DNA from: a virus
Virus record (IMG/VR): IMGVR_UViG_3300037674_000236
Coordinates: 1-28,156 of that record
Reading direction: 5' to 3' (one strand)
DNA length: 28,156 bases
A model generated the notes under the pieces. It was not told the origin of the DNA, did not search any database, and worked only from the letters and a program-made list of their open reading frames with translations. Position numbers and translations under genes: made by a program. This document shows, in pieces, positions 14,257 to 22,235 of the stretch. Position 1 is the stretch's first letter; the number at the start of each line of letters is the position of its first letter.

Positions 14257-17200
14257 TCATGGGTAGGTCACATCCGCATCTCTAATTGTCAAGCGATACC
14301 ATCCGCTATTAGCATTATTATACACCGAAGCACGAACCACATAATCGCCTGCTGATAGCTCTCTTGTTATACGAGAGTCCCAAGAGTCAGACACATTATC
14401 AATAACTGGCTCACCGTTAGCGAGTGTTACGTTAGGTGTTTCATCTGGGTCTGTGGCGGTGCTAGGTGGGTTGTTACAAGTGCTACCACAGTCTCTACCG
14501 CTGTCATCGTTTGCTTGAATCTGATTGCCAACTGTTATCTCATCCATGTCTCCTGAATGGTCGCCATCGTCTGGATCTGTGTCGTGATTCAGAAAGATGT
14601 AAGGATCAGCGTGTTCGTTATTAGAGCCGAACTGCGCTTGTGTCAGATTTGATTCTGCATCAATGCGAATGTCCATAAGCCCATCACCATCTTCACAATC
14701 ACAGGCAATATTTTCTTCAGCGGCAGTAGGAACCGAGAAAGCAACATGGTCGTAATCGTTTCGACTACTGGAATCAACTATGCACCAGTCACCCAAGCCA
14801 GTCCAACCACCTTGCGAACAAGAAGCTGGAACAACTGTTGCCGCTGTAGTCACCGCTACAGTCTCAACGCTTGTTTCATCACCCCAAGTGGTGCCTGATG
14901 AGGCACAAGCATTATCTACACAACCGAACTGTTGAGTCCCATTAGTAGTGTAAGTCGTGGTTGTGACAGTCGTTTCAGTTGTGTGTGTCTCATACCAATG
15001 CCCATCCTCACCCCTAGCTAACACTGTCGTGACTGTTGACTCAGTAGTGTCATTAAACCGGCTAGTGATTAAAGGATCAGAGTAAGTCCAGTAGACAGGA
15101 ACGTAAACTGGTGGTGGTGGTGGTGGCGGCACATAATCAGGATCGCCAACTTCAGGAGCTACATAATTAGGATTATTAGCTGACTCCCATTGCGCCCAAG
15201 TGTCGAAACCTCCCGGTGCATCAGCACAAGCGGCTGTGCCTATGCAATCTGCGTAAGGGTTGTCCCACTCTGGTTCAGGCTCAGGCTCAGGTTCAGGCTC
15301 AGGTTCAGGCTCAGGTTCAGGCTCTGGCCACTCTTGGTCTGTTTCTTCTTCTATCCAATCTTCTATCCAATCATCCTCTATCTCGGAATCCTCGAACCAA
15401 AACTCATCTTCCCATTCCTCCCATTCCTCTTCCGTATTAAGGAAAGGATCAAGCTCCCAGACTTCTAATTCTTCTTCCTCTGGTGGAACTTCTTCTAAGA
15501 AAGATTCTAAGAGTTCAAACTCCTCGTCTGTCCATTCGAGCATGTCCTCAGGGATAGGCCCTAGTTCTTCTTCATCCCAATCGTCCATCCATGTAGTGGT
15601 TGGCGGTACTTCCTCTACTAACCACTCTTCCTCAAGCCACTCCTCTTCTAACCATTCATCGCCTTCCAACGTTTCCGGTTGCTCATCCCACCAGTCCTCC
15701 TCTTCAAAGAGTTCCTCTTCAATAATTTCTGGAGTTTCTTCCCAGTCGTCAAATGTCTCCCAATCGGACCACTCATCTTCTTCTTCCCATTCCCAGTATT
15801 CCTCCATATCAATGTTGTCTACGAACTCAAACACTTCTTCGAGTTCAATCTCTTCATTAAATAGTTCTAGAAGTTCTAATTCTTGCTCCTCGAACCACTC
15901 CTCATCATAATCTATTTCTTCCCACTGTTCGTCCTCCCAGTATTCTTCATCGACATTGAGTATTACCTCAGTTAAGTCGAAGCCATCTTCCTCGAACAGA
16001 GGTTCCCATTCTTCAATTTCCTCAAACTCCTCAACCCAAGAGTCTCCCAGTACCTCGTCCAGTCTGTCCTCAGCTACCGCTAGAAAGTACTCCGCATCGG
16101 ATGCTACCCATTGCCCTATTTCCTCTTCCTCTTGTATAACCTCGTTTAATACTTCGTCGTAAGTAATCTCAATTTGAACAGGCTGAGGTGTAGGTTCGGG
16201 GATGGGGCTATCATTATCAACATCTTGTGGAGGCGCATCGACAGCATATAGGGATACGTCAACTTCAATCTCAGCCAGTACCTCGCCCTCGCTACTCTGT
16301 ATCTCCAAGTCCAGCATCTCTGGGGCTGGGTCGTCTACATTTACTGGCTCGGGAGCAAACTCAATAGCTATCTGCTGACCTTCATCTAACTCGACTTCAA
16401 TCTCCAGAGCATCAATAGCTATGGCTACCGTAGCCTCCTCGATCTCAGCAATGTTTAGTGACTCTTCCGAGAAAGCAATAAGTGACTGCACCTCTACGAC
16501 CTCACCGACTTCTGGCTCTGGTTCAGGCTCTGCAACTGTTGCTTCAATTTGAACAGACTTTTCTTCATTCAATAGTAGTAATGAGAACTTTTGTGGAGTA
16601 CTATCTTCTTGTTCCTGCTCCGGCAGTATTACCTCCGGCGCTTCGGTGTCTTGGTTTTCTATATAGATATCTGGAGCAGGAACATCTATCTCTTCTACGT
16701 CAGCACTAAAGGTCTCAACGTCTGGTGGCAAGAAAACCATTACAGGGTCAGACGTGGATGGACCAGAAATCAAATAACGGTAGGTGGCTCCGGGTATCTC
16801 ATTAACAAACCCTTCGTCGTAGTACCCAAGACGTTGTCCACTCTCAGTTACTATCTTTAAACTCATCTGCTTACTTCCAGATGCGGCAACTGTTAGTAGT
16901 GTTCCTGATTTGGTAGAGCCTTCCTGAGGGCAAAAACCACAAGTAAACGGCCCATTTCTAATACTCATAGGTGTCAGTTCCATGGTGCCTGTGCCACCGC
17001 CCCATGCCTCAGCCTCTTCAGTTGGGTTAGTTGCGGCTAGGGCGTATACCCAACCATCGTCGTCTACGTCAATCCATCTCTCGGCGTTAGGCCAGTTGCT
17101 GTCGTATACGTATATTCGATAACCACCCCCAACCTGTTCCACCTTGTATGGCGTAATGGCGTGACCGCCGTGCTCTGAATAGATGCCCATAGTGAAACCT

Positions 17201-17868
17201 GTGTGGTTTCTTCCAGCCTCGGATTCTGAGAAGTCATACAACAGAACCTCGGCTAATTCCTTGGGTGACATATCAAGGTAGGCGGCGGCCTCCTGTTGTA
17301 CCTCGATTGCAAACTGGGTTACATACCAATAGGCAATCTCAGACAGTAGTGCTGGGTCTTCCTTAATCAACTGGGCGACAGTGTCGGTGCCTTGATATGA
17401 CGTTAATGTTTCTAAGTCACCAGCTAGTCGCATACTCAGTACTGCTAATCCCTCACAAAGTCCACCCCTCATCGACTTGTTTGCCTGTGACATCAACTGA
17501 AGGATCACTGGGTAAGGCGTACACTTACTGTCAGTAACATCTGAACAAACCTGTGCGTCACCATATAAACGGCGAGCCATATTAACCGTTAAATCGGCAG
17601 GGGCTTCACCCCCACCAAAGTTTTCAAAAGAGAATGAATCCTCATCAGGTGTAAATGACAATGCGTGCCCCACTGGGGCAGGCGTGGGCGTGTCCGTGGG
17701 TGTGTCTTGGTCTGGGGCTATCGTTACATCTGGGACTACCGTCACATCTGGAGTTAAAGTCGTGGATGTTACTACTGTAGTAGTACTATTTTCTTCTGTG
17801 TCGTCGCCACTAGCACACCCTGCAAAGAGGAGTGCTCCGGCGATAACAACCGCCGCGAGCCTCTTCAC
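14257..17868 (-). CDS. Giant lipoprotein: papain-like domain, Glu/Trp-rich region, C-terminal PPC-like domain
   Basis: 1203 residues, by far the largest gene here. A lipoprotein signal with LFAGC (C18) is followed by a Thr/Pro-rich linker (about 25-65). Residues 95-275 look like a papain-fold cysteine peptidase: RGGLCEGLA (C138), HGGHAITPY (H236) and VYDSNWPN (D256/N258). Residues 575-865 are extraordinarily rich in Glu, Asp and Trp, ending in nine Glu-Pro pairs. After a Pro- and Thr-rich stretch (about 865-1000), the last 160 residues contain Asp-rich turns and a pre-peptidase C-terminal-like unit (ITRELSAGDYVVRASVYNN). It should sit on the outside of the cell membrane or be released. The start overlaps the upstream stop by four bases. 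It may be host-derived. Confidence 0.75.
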   Translation of the reverse strand: MKRLAAVVIAGALLFAGCASGDDTEENSTTTVVTSTTLTPDVTVVPDVTIAPDQDTPTDTPTPAPVGHALSFTPDEDSFSFENFGGGEAPADLTVNMARRLYGDAQVCSDVTDSKCTPYPVILQLMSQANKSMRGGLCEGLAVLSMRLAGDLETLTSYQGTDTVAQLIKEDPALLSEIAYWYVTQFAIEVQQEAAAYLDMSPKELAEVLLYDFSESEAGRNHTGFTMGIYSEHGGHAITPYKVEQVGGGYRIYVYDSNWPNAERWIDVDDDGWVYALAATNPTEEAEAWGGGTGTMELTPMSIRNGPFTCGFCPQEGSTKSGTLLTVAASGSKQMSLKIVTESGQRLGYYDEGFVNEIPGATYRYLISGPSTSDPVMVFLPPDVETFSADVEEIDVPAPDIYIENQDTEAPEVILPEQEQEDSTPQKFSLLLLNEEKSVQIEATVAEPEPEPEVGEVVEVQSLIAFSEESLNIAEIEEATVAIAIDALEIEVELDEGQQIAIEFAPEPVNVDDPAPEMLDLEIQSSEGEVLAEIEVDVSLYAVDAPPQDVDNDSPIPEPTPQPVQIEITYDEVLNEVIQEEEEIGQWVASDAEYFLAVAEDRLDEVLGDSWVEEFEEIEEWEPLFEEDGFDLTEVILNVDEEYWEDEQWEEIDYDEEWFEEQELELLELFNEEIELEEVFEFVDNIDMEEYWEWEEEDEWSDWETFDDWEETPEIIEEELFEEEDWWDEQPETLEGDEWLEEEWLEEEWLVEEVPPTTTWMDDWDEEELGPIPEDMLEWTDEEFELLESFLEEVPPEEEELEVWELDPFLNTEEEWEEWEDEFWFEDSEIEDDWIEDWIEEETDQEWPEPEPEPEPEPEPEPEPEPEWDNPYADCIGTAACADAPGGFDTWAQWESANNPNYVAPEVGDPDYVPPPPPPPVYVPVYWTYSDPLITSRFNDTTESTVTTVLARGEDGHWYETHTTETTVTTTTYTTNGTQQFGCVDNACASSGTTWGDETSVETVAVTTAATVVPASCSQGGWTGLGDWCIVDSSSRNDYDHVAFSVPTAAEENIACDCEDGDGLMDIRIDAESNLTQAQFGSNNEHADPYIFLNHDTDPDDGDHSGDMDEITVGNQIQANDDSGRDCGSTCNNPPSTATDPDETPNVTLANGEPVIDNVSDSWDSRITRELSAGDYVVRASVYNNANSGWYRLTIRDADVTYP
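15272..15325. repeat. Hexanucleotide tandem repeat encoding Glu-Pro pairs
   Basis: Nine copies of GG[TC]TCA (the last is GGCTCT) run head to tail. On the coding minus strand they give nine Glu-Pro pairs in the lipoprotein at about residues 848-866. Such a stiff, extended, charged linker could vary in copy number by slippage. Confidence 0.9.
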
Positions 17869-18302
17869 TGTCTGTTTTTACGCCTGTTCTGATACCAGAA
17901 GAGCAGTATTAGTAGTACTACTATTAGTCCAGCTACTAGAATTACCGTTAGAGACCCACCGGGGGCATCTGCTGGATTGAGAGACCAGTTCTTGGTACCC
18001 CCTCCCAGAAGATCATTCTCGGCCTTTAAATCGGCTACGGCAGTCTCTAACTGATCCACTTGATATTGCAAGGCGGCTTCGTCTGAAGATGAATCCCACA
18101 AGAAGCCAAAGGCTCCAGTAATCGCTGCGGGTAGACCCAGAACGTAAGCGATGTTGTCTTTGGCTTTGTCTATTAAAGACTGTGCAGACTTTATTTGATT
18201 TTTAACTGCTCTGGTTGAAGCCTCAGGTGTTGTTACATCTAGGTCTTTAAAGACCTTATCTATCTTTTGTTTAGCGACTTGTAGGGAATCTTGGTCGCCC
18301 AC
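17865..18302 (-). CDS. Membrane-anchored coiled-coil protein
   Basis: About 145 residues from GTG 18302, which has AGGGG at proper spacing; GTG 18308 adds two residues but overlaps that site. Residues 1-60 are charged helices and about 60-75 form a short hydrophobic segment (VLGLPAAITGAFGFLW). Residues 80-105 form a coiled coil (QVDQLETAVADLKAENDLL). The C-terminus has a membrane helix (LTVILVAGLIVVLLILLFW) and a basic RRKNRQ end. Its stop overlaps the start of the giant lipoprotein. The two may act together at the membrane, for example in surface exclusion. No family is recognised. Confidence 0.6.
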   Translation of the reverse strand: MGDQDSLQVAKQKIDKVFKDLDVTTPEASTRAVKNQIKSAQSLIDKAKDNIAYVLGLPAAITGAFGFLWDSSSDEAALQYQVDQLETAVADLKAENDLLGGGTKNWSLNPADAPGGSLTVILVAGLIVVLLILLFWYQNRRKNRQ

Positions 18303-18308
18303 AGGCAC

Positions 18309-18392
18309 CCCCTAAACGCTAATATGTCATTTATATCGTACCACGCTATGGTATTCTTTATATCAGGAACTAATTCTTAGAGGACACAATTA
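18309..18392. promoter_or_regulatory. Divergent intergenic region, likely promoters for both strands
   Basis: This 84-base AT-rich gap separates the minus-strand lipoprotein operon from the plus-strand operon, so at least the plus-strand genes must have a promoter here. TATGGT and TTATAT are possible -10 boxes, but no -35 is convincing. A short inverted repeat, TACCA-CGCTA-TGGTA, lies in its middle and could be an operator. The minus-strand motif found elsewhere is not clearly present. Confidence 0.4.
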
Positions 18393-18647
18393 ATGGACTT
18401 TTCTAAACCAATTCCAGATGCAACCAAGAAGACGATACTAACAAAAGTCATTGGTGAAATGGAACAAGAGATTTATGAAGTATGCCTTAGACAAGGCGTA
18501 GACGCTAACACATTACCAGCGGATTACACAGCACCAGCAGAACCAGCAGACAGCGACACAGGTAAAATATATGAGCCAGAGAGGCGTATACAATCCCTGA
18601 ACGAACGCATTATTAAATGCAAATCTGACTTAACTGCGTTAGGATAA
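18393..18647 (+). CDS. Small unknown protein A of the plus-strand operon
   Basis: An 84-residue helical protein with no recognised family. The core (EIYEVCLRQGVDANTL, then ADYTAP) is shared with the next gene's product, and both end with ALG, so the two are homologous. The C-terminal helix is charged (RRIQSLNERIIKCKSDLTALG). ATG 18393 follows TAGAGGACACAATTA. It is the first gene of the operon that leads to the methyltransferase-like protein and two oxygenases. Small size and helical build suit an adaptor or structural part. Confidence 0.65.
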   Translation: MDFSKPIPDATKKTILTKVIGEMEQEIYEVCLRQGVDANTLPADYTAPAEPADSDTGKIYEPERRIQSLNERIIKCKSDLTALG

Positions 18648-18651
18648 CCTC

Positions 18652-18861
18652 ATGGCGTTAACAGAAGCTCAAGTTACGGCAGCTAAAGCAGAAGCTAAGG
18701 AATACTTAGAATATTCTACTCAAGTATTATGCCTGTCGTTAGGTGTAGATCCATCCACAGTCACATCCTCGTATACCAATCCAGTGGCTGAAGGTACGGA
18801 ATTTTACGCTGCACATGAATGTCTTAAAAATCAACTAGCCGCCCTTGGCGCACTTTCTTAA
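18652..18861 (+). CDS. Small unknown protein B, homologue of protein A
   Basis: A 69-residue protein starting four bases after the previous stop (AGGATAACCTC before ATG). Alignment by eye with protein A shows a shared VLCLSLGVDPSTV core, a following SSYTNP turn (YTAP in A), and a shared end, LKNQLAALG. It is shorter because the linker between core and end is reduced. The pair looks like a tandem duplication. Function unknown. Confidence 0.65.
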   Translation: MALTEAQVTAAKAEAKEYLEYSTQVLCLSLGVDPSTVTSSYTNPVAEGTEFYAAHECLKNQLAALGALS

Positions 18862-18864
18862 ATC

Positions 18865-19119
18865 ATGGCTGACAAGACTCAGCATGACCTTGCTGTAGAA
18901 GCAGGTAAAACTTTACTTACCGACGCTCTAATGTACACAGGACCACAGCTAGGTACCGACGCTAACTCTCCCGTAGGTCCTTGGCGAGACAACGAGCCAA
19001 TCAAGTGGAACAAAGAGTTGGCAGGATGGGAGTACGAATCAGACGCTGCAATGTTATTTTGCAGTCGCCTAGATCCAACTTCTAATTTAACCGAGCATAT
19101 TTCTAGAGAGAGTACGTAA
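18865..19119 (+). CDS. Small unknown protein C of the plus-strand operon
   Basis: An 84-residue protein with an N-terminal helix (DLAVEAGKTLLTDALMY) and a Trp-rich, Pro-containing middle (VGPWRDNEPIKWNKELAGW). The start is three bases after the previous stop, and its own stop overlaps the next start by one base. It has a Gly-Thr-Asp in a place similar to the Gly-Val-Asp of proteins A and B, but this is too little to claim homology. No family is recognised. Confidence 0.6.
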   Translation: MADKTQHDLAVEAGKTLLTDALMYTGPQLGTDANSPVGPWRDNEPIKWNKELAGWEYESDAAMLFCSRLDPTSNLTEHISREST

Positions 19120-19427
19120 TGGCTTCACGTAGTACTCCGGGAAATTCGTACTCAGCATCTAGTGACCTGTCTCAAATAGAGTATGAACTGGCTAAAGTTC
19201 TATTTTCTGTCGGTTTAGATTGGGCAAACATAGCATCTCTGTCTATTGATGACATCCTTGACAAAATAAATGAATGCAACACCATAAACCCAATGAACAT
19301 CACCAATGGTGCCGCCTACGCATCCACTTTGGCATCTGAAGACTACCTTAAAACTCAAAACACGGTATTAACCATAATGGTTAGACGCTTGTGGTACTGG
19401 CGACAATTAGCTACTGGGGTACTGTAA
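19119..19427 (+). CDS. Small unknown protein D of the plus-strand operon
   Basis: A 102-residue protein. An N-terminal Ser-rich segment is followed by a helix with VLFSVGLDWANI, loosely like the Gly-Val-Asp core of proteins A and B. Next comes an Asn-rich stretch (ECNTINPMNITNG) and a C-terminal helix rich in Trp and Arg (MVRRLWYWRQLA). The gene overlaps both neighbours by one base (TAATG), so the operon is translated as a coupled unit. Function unknown. Confidence 0.6.
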   Translation: MASRSTPGNSYSASSDLSQIEYELAKVLFSVGLDWANIASLSIDDILDKINECNTINPMNITNGAAYASTLASEDYLKTQNTVLTIMVRRLWYWRQLATGVL

Positions 19428-20176
19428 TGACACACGCTTGGATGGAAACAAACCTAATTTCCAAATCGCTTTCTAAACTAAGTTCTAATCACGACCAGAT
19501 GTGGAATAGTACAGTAGCCGACTATGTAGCAGCTATGACCACACACCATACTGCCATGAATGTAGATAGGCGAGCCACAGTTATAGGCAATGACGCAGAA
19601 CTACATTGGTGGACCATGATTGAAACGTCTGTTCCCGGTTGGGAAGCTAACGTGTGGTCTGCTGAAATGAGAGCGATCCTTTTTGAAGAGTGTATTAAAG
19701 CAACAAACTACCTGTGGGTTATTGGTGTTCCTGAATCTTGGATGATGGAGCAGATGAATGACAGTTCTAAGAACGTCACGTTAGTAAACGATTGTAACCT
19801 ATACGCATTTGAAAAGTTCTACCTAACTCAGACAGAAGTATCGACTAAATACACCGATACAGAATATTCAACTTTAGATGTTCAGGACATACTGGCAGGA
19901 ACCAACGTTGGTACTTACGACTATGTACATGTCCGCATGAAGGACTTGGTGTCATTGAATAGTAATCTTGTAGACGCTTATATGAACATGCTGTCAGTGG
20001 GGGGTGTAATGCACATCGAAGACACTGGGGCTTACGGATCGTTTTACAGTAGCCACTCCGCTTTGCATAAGCACTACATGACTAAGACTAACCGCAGCTT
20101 TTTAACCAAAGACGGATTCATGGTATTCCACCTAGCTACCGATGACGGTACTACCATTATTAAAAGAACGTCTTAA
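19427..20176 (+). CDS. Methyltransferase-like Rossmann protein (divergent)
   Basis: A 249-residue protein from ATG 19427, which overlaps the preceding TAA. The N-terminal half is helical with many His and Trp. The second half has alternating strands and helices like a class I methyltransferase: YLWVIGVPES (place of motif I), NVTLVNDCN, YDYVHVRMKDL (place of motif IV) and MLSVGGVMHIEDT (motif V-like turn). The Gly-x-Gly of motif I is missing, so SAM binding is doubtful and the protein may be a degenerate or novel transferase. It lies directly before two 2OG oxygenases and may act on the same substrate. Confidence 0.4.
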   Translation: MTHAWMETNLISKSLSKLSSNHDQMWNSTVADYVAAMTTHHTAMNVDRRATVIGNDAELHWWTMIETSVPGWEANVWSAEMRAILFEECIKATNYLWVIGVPESWMMEQMNDSSKNVTLVNDCNLYAFEKFYLTQTEVSTKYTDTEYSTLDVQDILAGTNVGTYDYVHVRMKDLVSLNSNLVDAYMNMLSVGGVMHIEDTGAYGSFYSSHSALHKHYMTKTNRSFLTKDGFMVFHLATDDGTTIIKRTS

Positions 20177-20194
20177 CCCTGATAGGCTCCTATT

Positions 20195-21220
20195 GTGGCC
20201 TTGACTAGAGATTACCCCGGATGTAGAACCCCAATCCCTTATTTATCAGAAGAGGATTGCGAACTAGTAAACAACCTAGAGTTTCATGATTATGGGGCAG
20301 GGGTTACTGTCTTTAAGAACGTTATAGACGTAGATCAGCCAAGATTGTTTGAATACATAGACAAGTACGCCATTCACTCAACTCCGGGTGTGTTTCTTAA
20401 AGAGGAGAACGGTGAAACATGGTGTGAAGATTTAGCAGGAAAAAGACATCCTGTCAGCACTTACTACCGCAACCCATACCGGCTTGGTGGTTTTGGAAAT
20501 AGCAAACCAGTCATGCGGGAAACCCCTGAAGACATAGCCGAGTTCTTTTATGAAAATGAAAATCAAATCTATCTATGTCTGATGAAGTATATAGACATCT
20601 ATACACATGTCCTAAACTCTTTGTGGTGGCGCTTCAGGGGCAATGTTCTCAAGTATTACCCCAATGGGGCAATCGGGATGCACAGTGACAACGACACAAG
20701 CAGAAAGACAATAGATGGTCAAAGGTATGAAACCGATAGACCAGAAGCCATCTTCCAAGTTCTGTCTACAATCACGTATTACAACGACTGCGTGGATACT
20801 GAAGAAGAACTAGATGGTACTAATTTTACAGGCGGGGAAATGTGGTTTCCGTTTTTGAACAACCTTACTTATAAACCTAGAACCGGAGACATACTGTTTT
20901 TCCCAGCTAACTACATAGGCTCCCACGGAGTGAACACTATAAAAGCTGGTATCAGATATAACTACCAGTCGGTGTTTGGACAAGGTGTGCACAACAATGA
21001 GCCATCGCCGTTAGTACCAATTTATGAAGCAGATAATGGACATTGGTGCCAAGCGACATACCTGCCTTGGTTACATCAAGACTGGCAACGGTTTTCAGAG
21101 TCACCTTATTCTAGGTGGGCTACCCTTGATGGTAGTCCCCCTAATGGTGAGATAAACCCACTAGTAAGACCAGTTGAGTCTGAGCCAGAAGGGCCGTACA
21201 TGCCTTATGAATATCTTTGA
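20195..21220 (+). CDS. 2-Oxoglutarate/Fe(II)-dependent oxygenase 1 (P4H-like)
   Basis: A 341-residue member of the prolyl-4-hydroxylase-like oxygenases, which use oxygen and 2-oxoglutarate to hydroxylate a substrate. The Fe site is H163-S-D165 (GMHSDND) with H244 (GSHGVNT), and R254 (AGIRYNY) would hold 2-oxoglutarate. GTG 20195 follows ATAGGCTCCTATT. Residues 30-60 (GAGVTVFKN) and 135-155 (SLWWRFRGNVLKYYP) also occur in three other oxygenases nearby. A C-terminal extension of about 70 residues, rich in Pro and Trp, may bind substrate. The DLDGTNFTGGE-type segment is intact, so the enzyme looks active. Confidence 0.88.
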   Translation: MALTRDYPGCRTPIPYLSEEDCELVNNLEFHDYGAGVTVFKNVIDVDQPRLFEYIDKYAIHSTPGVFLKEENGETWCEDLAGKRHPVSTYYRNPYRLGGFGNSKPVMRETPEDIAEFFYENENQIYLCLMKYIDIYTHVLNSLWWRFRGNVLKYYPNGAIGMHSDNDTSRKTIDGQRYETDRPEAIFQVLSTITYYNDCVDTEEELDGTNFTGGEMWFPFLNNLTYKPRTGDILFFPANYIGSHGVNTIKAGIRYNYQSVFGQGVHNNEPSPLVPIYEADNGHWCQATYLPWLHQDWQRFSESPYSRWATLDGSPPNGEINPLVRPVESEPEGPYMPYEYL

Positions 21221-22235
21221 TGCTGGCACACCACTAATAACAGAAGACGTAATTAACGAAATACAACGGATAGAAACAGAACACTTAGGTGGGGGAGTTG
21301 TTAGATTCAAAAACACTTGCACTGTTGACCCACAGTTGCTGTCTTGGGTAGACGAAAACTCATCTGAAGCATTTGAACAAAACTGGACTTACGACACAGA
21401 TGAAGACGGCAATGTGTACGCACTGAACAGCGACAAAAACAAGTTCACAATGGAACAAGTAAAGACGGTACCTACTCGGTTATTACAACCTGTAGACCAC
21501 AGCACCCCAACGTGGGTGGTTGAGACTTTTCACAATTATGAATCAGTTATATACCAGTGCTTAATTAGATATGTAGACATGTTCCCTCTAATACTAGGTA
21601 CTCTATGGTGGAGGTCAAGAGGACATGTACTTCATTATGCGCCGGGGAGTTTTCTTGGTGTGCATAACGACAATGATTCTAACTACCGAGTACTACAGGG
21701 AGAGAGGTACGTACCTAGTGGGCAAGGTGGCTCTAGGCAAGTAATAGCGATAATCCTTTATTTAAATGACGGAGTAAACAAGCCTGAAGACTTAGATGGA
21801 ACTAACTACACTGGTGGAGAAATTACATTTCCGTATTTAGACATTGAGCACCAAGGTAAGGCTGGAGATGTCCTTATATTTCCAGCTAATTACATGGGAT
21901 CACATGGTGTTAATACTGTGCTTGAAGGCACTCGTTACTCTTACTTAGAGTTCATGTCTCATGGAAGCCCAGCGCCAGAAGTACTGGTAGAAGTGTTTGA
22001 ACCAGAGGAAGTTAAAGCATGGTGTGAACCACACTGGCTAATGAGTATTTATGAAGACTACGAAAAATATGCTCTCCATGTTCAACGCAACAGTAATGAT
22101 CGAAACATCACGGATGCACCTAACCCTGTATTTCAGAACAGGTCTTTAGAGGGAGAAGTTGGTCTTAAAAAAGCCTATTACCATGAAGACGTGATAACTA
22201 AGAATTTAGAGAGGGGACACCTGAGCCGAGATTAG
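21207..22235 (+). CDS. 2-Oxoglutarate/Fe(II)-dependent oxygenase 2 (P4H-like)
   Basis: A 342-residue close paralogue of the preceding gene, with HLGGGVVRFKN near the N-terminus. Its active site is H153-N-D155 (GVHNDND), H233 (GSHGVNT) and R243 (GTRYSYL). ATG 21207, with GAAGGG upstream, is preferred to a TTG at 21174. The gene overlaps its upstream partner by 14 bases. At its 3' end it overlaps the convergent minus-strand oxygenase by 30 bases. An acidic C-terminal extension follows the catalytic core, as in oxygenase 1. All key residues are present. The substrate is unknown; peptide, protein or sugar hydroxylation is possible. Confidence 0.88.
   Translation: MNIFDAGTPLITEDVINEIQRIETEHLGGGVVRFKNTCTVDPQLLSWVDENSSEAFEQNWTYDTDEDGNVYALNSDKNKFTMEQVKTVPTRLLQPVDHSTPTWVVETFHNYESVIYQCLIRYVDMFPLILGTLWWRSRGHVLHYAPGSFLGVHNDNDSNYRVLQGERYVPSGQGGSRQVIAIILYLNDGVNKPEDLDGTNYTGGEITFPYLDIEHQGKAGDVLIFPANYMGSHGVNTVLEGTRYSYLEFMSHGSPAPEVLVEVFEPEEVKAWCEPHWLMSIYEDYEKYALHVQRNSNDRNITDAPNPVFQNRSLEGEVGLKKAYYHEDVITKNLERGHLSRD

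Noticed and set aside
14317-14335. Further match to the GTGTATAAT promoter motif on the minus strand
   Set aside because: It lies inside the lipoprotein coding region (Val-Tyr-Asn-Asn codons) and matches only the first half of the motif.
15260-15910. Long plus-strand open frame coding a Ser-rich 216-residue protein
   Set aside because: It is the complement of the Glu-rich coding region of the lipoprotein. The composition is explained by GAA/GAG codons read in reverse, and it has no start context.
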